From Cellvibrio sp. PSBB006 (lineage in GTDB: Bacteria; Pseudomonadota; Gammaproteobacteria; Pseudomonadales; Cellvibrionaceae), in NCBI RefSeq assembly GCF_002162135.1, contig NZ_CP021382.1:434001-498000 (forward strand): a stretch of 64,000 nt of DNA. The letters run 5' to 3'. The translations under genes were made by a program, and so were the position numbers. Positions 17,595-25,658 of this stretch are shown here, in pieces. The notes below the pieces were generated by a model that saw only the letters and a program-made list of their open reading frames with translations, made no database searches and was not told the DNA's origin. The stretch's first letter is position 1, and every line of letters starts with the position of its first letter.

Positions 17595-18037
17595 ATGATT
17601 CAGTTACAACGTATATACCGCAACAACGATGCCGCTTCCGAAAATGCTTTTGATGGATCGCATATTCGATCTTATGAAGAGTATCTGGATATGGCAAAAA
17701 TACCTTCTTGCGAAGGGGTGTCTGCGCGTGTCATGGATGCACTGCAACAGCGTGTTGGTCACGCTGAGCTATCGATCGATAAGATAGCCGAAGACATCAA
17801 CCTTTCAAAAAGGACACTGCAACGCCGTCTGCAACAACAGCAAGCTAATTTTGCCCAGTTGCGTGATAGCATGCGTTTCCATTATGCCATTAAGTATTTA
17901 ATTGATGAGCATATGAGTGTGGATACCGTATCCAAGGCATTGATTTTTCTGATCGCACGAGCTTTACCAACGCTTTCAAGCGCTGGACAGGGCTTTCCCC
18001 GAGTGTGTTCCGTAAGTTGTTCCGCGATTATGCCTGA
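17595..18037 (+). pseudogene. AraC-family HTH regulator broken by a one-base frameshift
   Basis: The ATG at 17595 has AAGGAG eight bases upstream. The first 115 codons give a short N-terminal segment and the first half of an AraC DNA-binding domain (LSIDKIAEDINLSKRTLQRRLQ, then FHYAIKYLI and VDTVSKAL). At 17940-17942 the frame breaks: the original frame runs on as unrelated sequence to 18089, whereas the -1 frame gives the expected second helix-turn-helix, DFSDRTSFTNAFKRWTG followed by LSPSVFRKLFRDYA, and stops at 18037. Restoring one base (TTGAT to TTGGAT) rebuilds a 147-residue protein. It lacks a large effector-binding domain even when repaired. A real inactivating deletion and a sequencing error are both possible. 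Confidence 0.8.
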
Positions 18038-18043
18038 TCGTGA

Positions 18044-18064
18044 CGCAAGAGCCTGGCTCTTGCG
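18044..18064 (+). terminator. Hairpin just after the AraC-type gene
   Basis: Arms cgcaagagcc and ggctcttgcg form a compact hairpin six bases after the repaired stop codon. There is no T-run, so termination is uncertain; it may act as an RNA 3' end stabiliser. Confidence 0.35.
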
Positions 18065-18153
18065 GCTAACTCTACGTGACGATACCTAACAATATCGTCA
18101 GGAGGGGGCGCTAATTGCCTGCTCTGTGCAAACAGGGTAGAGTTAGCGCTTTT
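18065..18153 (+). promoter_or_regulatory. Structured RNA leader upstream of yajC
   Basis: An 11-bp stem (18065-18075 with 18137-18147) closes a region containing an 8-bp hairpin (18077-18084 with 18093-18100) and a 4-bp hairpin (18118-18121 with 18133-18136) that abuts the closing stem, giving a three-way-junction shape. A competing 7-bp stem (18108-18114 with 18143-18149, gcgctaa/ttagcgc) uses the same right-hand bases and is followed by TTTT, as in an attenuator. The junction also contains AGGAGG at 18100-18105. All pairings are read directly; regulatory function is inferred. Confidence 0.5.
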
Positions 18154-18175
18154 CCAAATAATAGGGGTTAGTTTC

Positions 18176-18526
18176 ATGAGTTTCTTTGTTTCCTCCGCTA
18201 TGGCACAAGCACAAACCGGCGCCGCACCGCAGGGTAACCCAATGGTGACCTTATTGATGTTCGGTGGTTTGTTTGTGTTTATGTATCTTTTTATCATCCG
18301 CCCACAACGCAAACGTCAAAAAGAACACACCGCTTTGGTTTCAGGTTTGGCGAAAGGTGATGAAGTCATCATGACCAGCGGTATGCTGGGTAAAGTGGTC
18401 AAGGTGGATGAGAATTATATCGTGTTGGAAACAGGCAATAATATTGAATTGAAGTTTCAGAAAGTTGCCGTTCATGCTGTGTTGCCCAAGGGTACGATTA
18501 AATCTATTGACGCAGCTAAAGAATAG
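18176..18526 (+). CDS. yajC: Sec translocon accessory protein YajC
   Basis: Full-length YajC of 116 residues: one membrane segment at about 22-42 (VTLLMFGGLFVFMYLFII) followed directly by RPQRKRQKEH and the conserved cytosolic domain (LAKGDEVIMTSGMLGKVVKVDENYIVLE). YajC associates with SecDF and YidC and contacts AcrB in E. coli. The ribosome site AGGGG lies about nine bases before the ATG. Unusually, neither tgt upstream nor secD/secF downstream is present: the next gene is a symporter. So it is either detached from secDF or a second copy. It sits behind an elaborate inverted-repeat leader. Confidence 0.93.
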   Translation: MSFFVSSAMAQAQTGAAPQGNPMVTLLMFGGLFVFMYLFIIRPQRKRQKEHTALVSGLAKGDEVIMTSGMLGKVVKVDENYIVLETGNNIELKFQKVAVHAVLPKGTIKSIDAAKE

Positions 18527-18748
18527 TTGCGGTCCATTCAGGGCGAGCTATTGCTTGCCCTCATCGCATGCTCGCCCTCATCGGATAAGAGCTCCTAATT
18601 AAATCCCCGCTCTACAGTGTGCTTAACGATTAGTTTGTGCGATCACGCATAAATTTTGTTATCTTCCTGCTACTGATATTTTCTCAACGCCTTCCTGATT
18701 CTATAAATAAGAATTATTAGGTGCTTTTTCCCAAAGAGCGAGCCTTCC

Positions 18749-20122
18749 ATGGATGCTGTCAATAATCTGGTGAACTTCCTCAATGGCCTGGTGTGGGGGC
18801 CACCCATGTTGGTGTTGATCCTCGGGACTGGCTGTTTTTTGATGCTGCGGTTAAGGCTCATGCCGCTTATGCGCATACGGCAGGGGATACTCTCCATTTG
18901 GCATGGGCGAATTAAAGGTGACCCGGACACAGGATTAATCAGCCCCTTTCAGGCATTAATGACTTGCCTTGCTGCCACAGTGGGCACCGGCAATATTGCC
19001 GGTGTAGCAACCGCAATTTTTTGGGGTGGACCCGGCGCCTTGTTCTGGATGTGGTGCACTGCGCTGGTCGGCATGGCCACTAAATATTCTGAAGTTGTCT
19101 TGGCTGTGCATTATCGGGAGCGAGACCAAAATGGTGAGCATGTCGGTGGTCCGATGTATGCGATCAAAAATGGCCTGGGGCCGCGTTGGGCCTGGTTGGC
19201 TGCGCTCTTTGCGCTGTTCGGAGGGCTCGCTGGTTTCGGGATCGGTAATATGGTTCAGGCGAACAGTATGGCCCAGGCACTTGAATCGAGCTTCGCTATT
19301 GATGTGCGGCTTACCGGTGTATTGACAATGGTTGTTGTGGCCGCTGTCATTCTGGGTGGTATAAAACGTATTGGTAAGGTTGCCGCGTCTTTGGTGCCAT
19401 TTATGTGTGTCATTTATGTCGTGACCGCACTTATTGTTTTGATCATCAATGTATCAGCTATTCCTGCTGCATTTTCCTTGATATTTACTCACGCATTCAC
19501 ACCCGCAGCTGCAACAGGTGGTTTCGCTGGTGCGGCGGTAATGGCAGCGATTCGTTTCGGTGTTGCACGCGGTGTATTCTCCAATGAAGCCGGCTTGGGT
19601 ACGGCCGGCATTGCTCAAGCGGCAGGTACTAGTAATAATCCGGTGAAGTCCGGTTTGGTCGGAATGATGGGTACCTTTATTGATACCATCATTATCTGCA
19701 CTATGACGGGTCTGGCCATTATTTCCTCAGGCGTCTGGAGTAGCGGTGAGAGTGGGGCAGCCTTGTCTATAACGGCTTTCGAGTCGGCATTGCCTGGTGT
19801 TGGGGGGCATGTGCTCACGGTCTCCCTGATATTGTTTACTTTTACCACCATACTGGGATGGAGTTATATTGGGGAGCGGTGCTGGAGCTATCTGTTCGGT
19901 GTAAAAACTATCCTGCCTTTTCGAATTTTCTGGGTGATAGCTGTTTATTGGGGAGCAACGGCGCAGTTGGATTTTGTCTGGTTGTTAGCGGATACGCTAA
20001 ACGGTTTAATGGCGATTCCGAATTTAATTGCGCTGATATTACTCAGCCCGGTAGTGGTGGGGCTGACCAGATCCTATTTTGCACATGACACCAGTGTTGA
20101 GCGCACGAAGAAAGAAAGTTAA
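18749..20122 (+). CDS. Sodium:alanine/glycine symporter family protein (AgcS/AlsT)
   Basis: Integral membrane transporter of 457 residues with about ten hydrophobic segments. Family landmarks are the N-terminal VWGPPMLVLILGTGCFL, GDPDTGLISPFQALMTCLAATVGTGNIAGVA, the signature EVVLAVHYRERDQNGEHVGGPMY in pieces, and FSNEAGLGTAGIAQAAG. It would import a small neutral amino acid together with sodium; substrate within the family cannot be read from sequence. The gene is monocistronic in appearance, preceded by a 222-base gap with only a weak hairpin (18541-18560), and its stop overlaps the tusE stop on the other strand by four bases. Confidence 0.92.
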   Translation: MDAVNNLVNFLNGLVWGPPMLVLILGTGCFLMLRLRLMPLMRIRQGILSIWHGRIKGDPDTGLISPFQALMTCLAATVGTGNIAGVATAIFWGGPGALFWMWCTALVGMATKYSEVVLAVHYRERDQNGEHVGGPMYAIKNGLGPRWAWLAALFALFGGLAGFGIGNMVQANSMAQALESSFAIDVRLTGVLTMVVVAAVILGGIKRIGKVAASLVPFMCVIYVVTALIVLIINVSAIPAAFSLIFTHAFTPAAATGGFAGAAVMAAIRFGVARGVFSNEAGLGTAGIAQAAGTSNNPVKSGLVGMMGTFIDTIIICTMTGLAIISSGVWSSGESGAALSITAFESALPGVGGHVLTVSLILFTFTTILGWSYIGERCWSYLFGVKTILPFRIFWVIAVYWGATAQLDFVWLLADTLNGLMAIPNLIALILLSPVVVGLTRSYFAHDTSVERTKKES

Positions 20123-20451
20123 AAGCAGTTGGGTGGGCGCGGTAAGCCGGCGATCTTGGCGGCAACTCTCGCAGGGCTGGGAGGGAAGAGCTGCATTAGA
20201 TAGACGCTGCGTCCCTTGTCGCCACCGAGTTTCTGGGCTACACGTTTAACCAATGGTCGCATAGCCGGTGCCAGCTCAAACTCTTGGTAAAATTCCCGCA
20301 GCAAATAAATGATTTCCCAATGAGCCTGAGCAAGCACAATATTTTCTTGCGCAGCCAAACGCTCGGCTACGGTTTCATTCCAGTCCTGCAGGTTTTTTAG
20401 ATGGCCTTCTTTATCAGTTTCAATGCTCTGGCCATCAATATATATCCCCAT
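20119..20451 (-). CDS. tusE: Sulfurtransferase TusE (DsrC family)
   Basis: Last carrier of the Tus relay, 110 residues. DsrC-family features are the start IDGQSIETDKEGHLKNLQDWNE, HWEIIYLLREFYQEFELAPAMRPLVKRV, and the catalytic cysteine next to the C-terminus (Cys109 in PPNCF). It accepts sulfur from TusD and hands it to MnmA for 2-thiolation of U34 in tRNA-Lys, Glu and Gln. It lies two bases after tusB, the last gene of tusDCBE. The tail ends in Cys-Phe, where family members usually have Cys-Val or Cys-Ile. Convergent overlap with the symporter gene. Confidence 0.93.
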   Translation of the reverse strand: MGIYIDGQSIETDKEGHLKNLQDWNETVAERLAAQENIVLAQAHWEIIYLLREFYQEFELAPAMRPLVKRVAQKLGGDKGRSVYLMQLFPPSPARVAAKIAGLPRPPNCF

Positions 20452-20453
20452 CG

Positions 20454-20762
20454 TTAATACCAGCTTTGCACGCAGCGGTGATCAATGCTCAATTGCATAA
20501 AACCGGTGTAATCGGTCAGGAGGACATTGCTCAGAAGCTTTTCTTGCAAGCCGCGCGCTTTAATATCGTTGGTGAGTGCATAGACTTTTACTCCACACTC
20601 AATCAGCTCTGATAGCTTATCTGCACAAGGTGCTGTAGTCATCGCACCAAAAACGCCATCTTCAAGCAATAAAATCCCATCATTTTGTGCGCAGATAGAC
20701 AGGCAAGAGGCCAGAGTACTATGCGTAAACGGTGACTTATTAACGGTATGCAAAGTGCTCAT
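20454..20762 (-). CDS. tusB: Sulfurtransferase complex subunit TusB (DsrH family)
   Basis: Small subunit of the TusBCD hexamer, 102 residues. It has the DsrH pattern: MSTLHTVNKSPF start, the SIC-NDGILLLEDGVF segment, and a short C-terminus ending in SWY. TusB has no catalytic role of its own but is needed for the complex that takes persulfide sulfur from TusA and passes it through TusD to TusE. It is placed five bases after tusC and two before tusE. Confidence 0.9.
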   Translation of the reverse strand: MSTLHTVNKSPFTHSTLASCLSICAQNDGILLLEDGVFGAMTTAPCADKLSELIECGVKVYALTNDIKARGLQEKLLSNVLLTDYTGFMQLSIDHRCVQSWY

Positions 20763-20767
20763 CGTGA

Positions 20768-21139
20768 TTAGAAGCTCAGCAGTTGATCTTGCTGTGCCAG
20801 TAAGACACTGACAGCATGACTGTCAAGAACCTGGACACTGTCGAGGAGAAGTTCATTTCTTGTTATGCCACGTGCCTGTAGCGATTCCAAGTGTACAAAA
20901 ATATTTTCCACTTCGTATAGGGGGAGCACAGGTAACATGGAAGCAAAACTTCTTTGCGCAATCCCGGTGCTTTGCTGATTTTTCAGTAGTTGAAAAACAC
21001 CGTCATCCATAAATAGTAAGCTCAGATCCTGATCATAGGCTGCCGTCGTTAGCACCGCATCAAGCGCTTCTTTGGCAACTGAAGAGCCATAAGGTGCGTG
21101 TCGACTGATAAACAGGATTCTTTTGCGCATGTTAGCCAC
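20768..21139 (-). CDS. tusC: Sulfurtransferase complex subunit TusC (DsrF family)
   Basis: DsrE/F-fold protein of 123 residues. RKRILFISRHAPYGSSVAKEALDAVLTTAAYDQDLSLLFMDDGVFQLL (in pieces) matches TusC. It forms the TusBCD core with the neighbouring gene products. Its start overlaps the tusD end by eight bases, implying translational coupling. An alternative start four codons later (MRKRIL) is equally good. Confidence 0.92.
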   Translation of the reverse strand: MANMRKRILFISRHAPYGSSVAKEALDAVLTTAAYDQDLSLLFMDDGVFQLLKNQQSTGIAQRSFASMLPVLPLYEVENIFVHLESLQARGITRNELLLDSVQVLDSHAVSVLLAQQDQLLSF

Positions 21140-21524
21140 CGAAGGTTATCAGGCGATCTGACATGAGCGCTGCATCTACCAATTGGCCCAAACCGCTGAT
21201 AGCAAAACCATCACGCAAATTATGGGCAGGTTTTTCATAGCGTTCCGCTTCCTCCTGGTTGAGTATGCCGCGCTTTAGGGCGGCAGCAATACAAACCACC
21301 ATATCGATTTGATATTTAGCTGATAGCTGCTGCCATCCAGATGAAAGGTCTGTTTCATCTTGTGCAGGGGTTATAAGGTTGTTGCTATTGTATACGCCAT
21401 CCTGATAAAAAAAGACTCTATAGAGACTGTGTCCTTCCGACAATAGGGTTTCGGCAAACCGATATGCGCTATCGCTGGCTTGAGTGGTGTGAGGGGCTGA
21501 ATATATGGCTAATGAAAAAATCAT
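21132..21524 (-). CDS. tusD: Sulfurtransferase TusD (DsrE family)
   Basis: Catalytic subunit of TusBCD, 130 residues. The persulfide-carrying cysteine is Cys78 in DMVVCIAAALKRGI, the same position as in E. coli TusD. It takes sulfur from TusA and donates it to TusE. First gene of the tusDCBE operon, whose start lies just past the terminator of yccA; yccA next to tus genes is a conserved arrangement in gammaproteobacteria. Confidence 0.94.
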   Translation of the reverse strand: MIFSLAIYSAPHTTQASDSAYRFAETLLSEGHSLYRVFFYQDGVYNSNNLITPAQDETDLSSGWQQLSAKYQIDMVVCIAAALKRGILNQEEAERYEKPAHNLRDGFAISGLGQLVDAALMSDRLITFGG

Positions 21525-21532
21525 GCGTAGTA

Positions 21533-21562
21533 ATAAAAAAGCCCCGTATTAACGGGGCTTCC
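21533..21562 (-). terminator. Intrinsic terminator after yccA
   Basis: Stem gccccgt (21541-21547) with acggggc (21552-21558), four-base loop, followed on the minus strand by a run of six T (complement of 21535-21540). It separates yccA from tusD. Confidence 0.9.
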
Positions 21563-21581
21563 TCAAATAGCCTAAAGGGTT

Positions 21582-22259
21582 TTAGTCGTCACCGCCGGCG
21601 CCAAGGAGGTGCAACAAGCTGGTGAACAGGTTGATGATAGACAAATAAAGGGTAGTGGTGGCCATGATGTAATTTGTTTCGCCACCGTGAATAATGGCAC
21701 TGGTTTGATACAGGATCAGCGCAGACATCAGCAGAACCACACCGGCTGAGAATGCCAGTTGCAAGCCAGAAACATTAAAGCCAAATAGTGAGGCTCCAAT
21801 TAATACCAGCATGGCAACGATCATGACCATCATACCAACGACGACAAAACCTTGCAGGAAGCTAAAGTCCTTGCGAGTCGTCAGGGTATAGGCGGAAAGG
21901 CCAAGGAAGATCAATGCTGTGCCTCCCAACGCCTGGAGCACAATAGAGCCGCCATTAGCAAAAGCCAGGTAGTGATTAAGGATTGGGCCGAGGCTGGCTC
22001 CGATCAAGCCGGTAAAGGCGAATACCACCGCCAGACCCGCCGAGGAATTAGCGGTGCGTGGAAGGACAAACCATATCAGTCCCAAAGCCACCAGGCTCAT
22101 AATCAGCCCGACACCATGGCCAATGCCGACTGCCATGCTGATGCCTGCTGTAAGGGCGCTGAATACCAGAGTTATGCCGAGTAGCATGTAGGTGTTACGC
22201 AGTACCTTATTAACTTCAAGGGCGCTGGTCGAAGCTGTTTGTGTGTAAAGCTCTTGCAT
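21582..22259 (-). CDS. yccA: Bax inhibitor-1/YccA family membrane protein
   Basis: Integral inner-membrane protein of 225 residues with seven hydrophobic segments. The sequence around VNKVLRNTYMLLGITLVFSALTA and the C-terminal IINLFTSLLHLLGAGGDD are typical of YccA, a BI-1-family protein that interacts with and restrains the FtsH protease, protecting jammed SecY in E. coli. The N-terminal cytosolic tail is short. It is followed by a strong terminator and then the tus operon. Monocistronic by layout. Confidence 0.92.
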   Translation of the reverse strand: MQELYTQTASTSALEVNKVLRNTYMLLGITLVFSALTAGISMAVGIGHGVGLIMSLVALGLIWFVLPRTANSSAGLAVVFAFTGLIGASLGPILNHYLAFANGGSIVLQALGGTALIFLGLSAYTLTTRKDFSFLQGFVVVGMMVMIVAMLVLIGASLFGFNVSGLQLAFSAGVVLLMSALILYQTSAIIHGGETNYIMATTTLYLSIINLFTSLLHLLGAGGDD

Positions 22260-22412
22260 GGTGAATCTCCACTGGGCTTTGTTAAAAAGTGATGGTCATC
22301 ATACAAAGTCGGATTATAAATTCCAAGAGATTATATGCCCGGCCTGAACGCGGTAAGCGTCGATTATTGGACATTGGGGCAAATTAACAGTTCACAAGTG
22401 ACCGGAAAGTAG

Positions 22413-22445
22413 AAAAACAAAAGGCGCCGTTTTGCGGCGCCTTTT
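22413..22445 (-). terminator. Intrinsic terminator after tRNA-Ser
   Basis: Perfect 11-bp stem (22419-22429 with 22435-22445, aaaaggcgccg/cggcgcctttt) with a five-base loop; the minus strand continues with tgttttt. It ends the tRNA transcript. Confidence 0.88.
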
Positions 22446-22463
22446 GTAGTCTGTCGACAGATA

Positions 22464-22553
22464 TGGCGGAAGGGCAGGGATTTGAACCCTGGGTAGGCTC
22501 GCACCTACGCCGGTTTTCAAGACCGGTGCATTAAACCACTCTGCCACCCTTCC
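22464..22553 (-). tRNA. tRNA-Ser(UGA)
   Basis: Reads on the minus strand from 22553. The acceptor stem pairs ggaaggg with cccttcc, discriminator G, and the CCA tail is encoded (22464-22466). The anticodon stem-loop has CCGG/CCGG arms around a loop with anticodon TGA, the long variable arm has GTAGG paired with CCTAC, and the T-loop contains GGGTTCAAATCCC. A class II tRNA with a long variable arm and this anticodon is serine-specific and reads UCN codons. Confidence 0.97.
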
Positions 22554-22675
22554 GAAGAGGTGCAGATTATACATAGGTTTTTTCGGTGAGCAAGACGCAG
22601 AGAATAATATTTGCAGCCGTTGCCGCGTTAACGGCCACAGCCTGAACACTTCATGAGCGGCAATGGTTTAGAAAT

Positions 22676-22707
22676 AAAAAAGCCGGGGGGTTAGCCCGGC
22701 TTTTTTA
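22676..22707 (-). terminator. Intrinsic terminator of rne
   Basis: Stem agccggg (22681-22687) with cccggct (22695-22701), seven-base loop, and on the minus strand a run of T after the stem, beginning about 20 bases beyond the rne stop. Confidence 0.9.
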
Positions 22708-22721
22708 CAGCGTATTAGTTT

Positions 22722-25658
22722 TTATTCCTGATCTTCAGTCTTTGCATCAGTAGCTTGCGCTACGCGTTTTGCAAGACGGGGATCGTTGGATGGTCGCGTC
22801 AGCGGGCGAGGATTGTGCTCCACATTTGCTGGCATGCTGGTATCCAATGCGCGCGGCTGAACCCGTGTCAATGTTTCTGTCACGATATGAACTGCTGCCG
22901 GTTTTGGTGCTCGACGCGGATCATTACTGGCACGAACAATTTCTCCGTTGGATGTTGCATTGTCAGGAGTTTCTTTAGCCATTTCCGTTTCAGCAATTGT
23001 TTCGGTGGTTTCAATAATCTCTGGTGCAACAGGTTGGTCCGTCTGTTCTTGTTCAATGACAACGCTTTCTGTTGTAACCGCTACAGCCACAGTTTCTTTT
23101 TTGGGTAAGGGCGCAGCTTCGGGTAGTGGCGCTTCAAAAACCTGTGAAACGGAAGGTGCTTCTGTTATGTGACTTTCTTCTGTAGTTACTACAGATTCTT
23201 CAGCAAAAGTTGTCACTGGCTCCTGGTCGATGACGAACGATTGCGTGGAGGTAGTTACCACTTCCACTTCTTCTTGGTGCTCCATGGTGTTGGGGCTGGT
23301 TTGACCAAAAGCAGCTGTTTGCTCGGCAATCGCTTCAGAAACCTGAGTGTTCAGATTTGCGTTTTCATCAGAGATGAACTCCATACTGGATTCAGTTTCA
23401 TTGGCAGCAACTGAGTCGTTTGCGCTGATGGATTCAACTGCACCTGCGTTTTGTGCATTATCTTCCTGTGTCTCACGGCGACCCCGGCGGCGCTGTTGTG
23501 AGCGGGCACGTCTTCCAGCGGGACGTTTTGCTGGACGTTCATCGCTGTCTTGTTCAGCTTCAATGTTGTCACTTTTGACTTCTGCGGTAACGTCGTTGCT
23601 CGCTTGGTTGCGGCGGGAGTTGTCCCGATCATCACGATTGTTGCGATTGCCGCGTTGGTTGCGATTATCGCCGCCGTCTTTATCCTTGTTGTCTCTTTCT
23701 TTGGGGGCGTCGCTATTGTCGCGTGTATCGCGCGGTTGTTGGCGATTTTCACGGCGCTCATTTTCACGATTGCCGCGCTCATTAGTATTGCGTGTATCGC
23801 TCGTGGGTGTATCGCTTGATTCACGCGGTGCACGGTTATCGCGAAGTTCCCGATCATCTTTCCGATCTTTATCGCGACGATTTCGATCGCGACGATGACG
23901 CGATTGTGGCTGATTCCTGTTGCGACCCTGGCGATTACGATCGTGCTTGTGGCCTTTGCTGCTGCGGTCGGATTTCTCGCCGCTGAACAGACCCAGTAGC
24001 AAGCTGATAAACCGTGCAATGACGCCAGGTTTTTTTACCGGCTCAGGCGCTGGTTGTGATGGCGCGGTAACTTGAACGGCAGGCCTGTTAACTGGCAGTG
24101 CCTTTACGTTCATTTCTTCGTCTTCTTCTTTGCTCTCATCAGCGCTTGGCGTGATTTTGTAACTGGTTTCCAGTGTCCCTTCGTCATCGTCACGGAGACG
24201 TTGCACTTCAAAATGAGGTGTCATCATATCCGCGCTCGGAACAATGACTACCCGCGTGTTGTTGCGCGCTTCAATATTGGAGATGGTTTTGCGTTTTTCA
24301 TTCAGCAAATAAGTGGCCACAGACATAGGCGCAATCGCGCGAATTTCAGCGCTACGCTCTTTCTGAGCCTCCTCTTCCACCAGGCGCAATATAGCCAGTG
24401 CCAATGAGCGAGTGCCGCGGATGGTGCCTTGTCCGTTACAGCGTGGGCACACCTTGGAATGAATCTCTCCCAGGGAGGGGCGCAGACGTTGACGGGACAT
24501 CTCCAGCAATCCGAAGCGTGAAATACGCCCGATTTGTACGCGTGCACGATCCATCAAAAGAGCATCGCGCATACGGTTTTCTACTTCGCGTTGGTTGCGC
24601 ACTGGCTGCATATCAATAAAGTCGATGACAATCAGGCCGCCCATGTCGCGCAAACGCAATTGCCGCGCAATCTCGTCTGCAGCTTCCAGATTGGTTTGCA
24701 GTGCGGTCTCTTCGATATCGCCACCTTTGGTCGCGCGCGAGGAGTTAATGTCGATCGAGACCAGCGCTTCGGTAACGTCGATCACAATGGCGCCACCAGA
24801 GGGGAGTTTCACCTCGCGTTGGAAGGCGGTTTCGATCTGGCTTTCAATCTGGTAGCGGTTAAATAAGGGAATATCATCCTGATACAGCTTTACCTTGCTG
24901 CGGTAGTTGGGCATCACTTGCTGAATAAAGGCCGAGGCCAATTCGAAGGCTTCTTTATTATCAACAATGACTTCACCAACGTCCTGACGTAAGTAGTCGC
25001 GAATAGCCCGAATGATGACGTTGCTTTCCTGGAACAGGAAGGTTGGGGCAGGGGACTTCTTGGCTTCGCTGTCGATGGAGCCCCATAATTGCAGCAAATA
25101 ATTCAAATCCCATTGCAGTTCGTCAGCGCTACGGCCTACGCCGGCAGTGCGAATGATGACGCCCATACCTTGCGGCACTTCAATAGAACCGAGGGCATCT
25201 TTAAGTTCTGCCCGATCCTCACCTTCTATGCGACGGGAGATGCCGCCGGCGCGCGGATTGTTTGGCATTAATACCAGGTAACGGCCGGCGAGGCTGACAA
25301 AGGTCGTGAGCGCAGCGCCTTTATTGCCGCGCTCTTCCTTATCAATCTGGACAATGACCTCGGTACCCTCTTTGAGCACTTCCTTGATCTTTACGCGCCC
25401 ATCGCTATCACCAGTATTTTTACTGAAGTACTCACGGGAGATTTCTTTCAGGGGGAGGAAACCATGGCGCTCGGCACCATAGTCGACAAAGGCTGCTTCC
25501 AGGCTCGGTTCTACCCGAGTGATACGGCCTTTATAGATGTTGGATTTCTTTTGTTCGCGGTTGCGATTTTCGATGTCGAGGTCATAAAGCCATTGGCCAT
25601 CGACCAGAGCTACGCGCAACTCTTCGGGTTGAGTTGCATTGATGAGCATTCTTTTCAT
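22722..25658 (-). CDS. rne: Ribonuclease E
   Basis: Essential endoribonuclease of 978 residues, core of the RNA degradosome. The N-terminal half is canonical: S1 domain (about 38-120), catalytic Asp303 in VSIDINSSR with the second catalytic aspartate in IVIDFIDM, and the zinc-link CPRCNGQG at Cys404/Cys407 that joins subunits into tetramers. After the catalytic domain, [18 protein letters not shown] (about 540-558) is an amphipathic segment fitting the membrane-targeting sequence, followed by a long Arg/Asp/Asn-rich RNA-binding region (about 560-680) and an acidic, Thr/Glu-rich tail with a Pro/Arg end. RAPRRDPR-like short repeats ([20 protein letters not shown]) near the C-terminus are candidate partner-binding microdomains. 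Divergent from rluC, with a long 5' leader as expected for an autoregulated rne. Confidence 0.96.
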   Translation of the reverse strand: MKRMLINATQPEELRVALVDGQWLYDLDIENRNREQKKSNIYKGRITRVEPSLEAAFVDYGAERHGFLPLKEISREYFSKNTGDSDGRVKIKEVLKEGTEVIVQIDKEERGNKGAALTTFVSLAGRYLVLMPNNPRAGGISRRIEGEDRAELKDALGSIEVPQGMGVIIRTAGVGRSADELQWDLNYLLQLWGSIDSEAKKSPAPTFLFQESNVIIRAIRDYLRQDVGEVIVDNKEAFELASAFIQQVMPNYRSKVKLYQDDIPLFNRYQIESQIETAFQREVKLPSGGAIVIDVTEALVSIDINSSRATKGGDIEETALQTNLEAADEIARQLRLRDMGGLIVIDFIDMQPVRNQREVENRMRDALLMDRARVQIGRISRFGLLEMSRQRLRPSLGEIHSKVCPRCNGQGTIRGTRSLALAILRLVEEEAQKERSAEIRAIAPMSVATYLLNEKRKTISNIEARNNTRVVIVPSADMMTPHFEVQRLRDDDEGTLETSYKITPSADESKEEDEEMNVKALPVNRPAVQVTAPSQPAPEPVKKPGVIARFISLLLGLFSGEKSDRSSKGHKHDRNRQGRNRNQPQSRHRRDRNRRDKDRKDDRELRDNRAPRESSDTPTSDTRNTNERGNRENERRENRQQPRDTRDNSDAPKERDNKDKDGGDNRNQRGNRNNRDDRDNSRRNQASNDVTAEVKSDNIEAEQDSDERPAKRPAGRRARSQQRRRGRRETQEDNAQNAGAVESISANDSVAANETESSMEFISDENANLNTQVSEAIAEQTAAFGQTSPNTMEHQEEVEVVTTSTQSFVIDQEPVTTFAEESVVTTEESHITEAPSVSQVFEAPLPEAAPLPKKETVAVAVTTESVVIEQEQTDQPVAPEIIETTETIAETEMAKETPDNATSNGEIVRASNDPRRAPKPAAVHIVTETLTRVQPRALDTSMPANVEHNPRPLTRPSNDPRLAKRVAQATDAKTEDQE

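Noticed and set aside
17934..17955. Programmed ribosomal frameshift in the AraC-type gene
   Set aside because: The site has five T but no X-XXY-YYZ heptamer and no obvious stimulating structure directly after it; a simple base loss is more likely.
23347..23898. A 183-codon open frame on the plus strand inside rne
   Set aside because: It is the mirror of the Arg/Asp/Asn-rich tail of RNase E; low complexity, Ser/Arg/Leu-rich, no ribosome site, no family.
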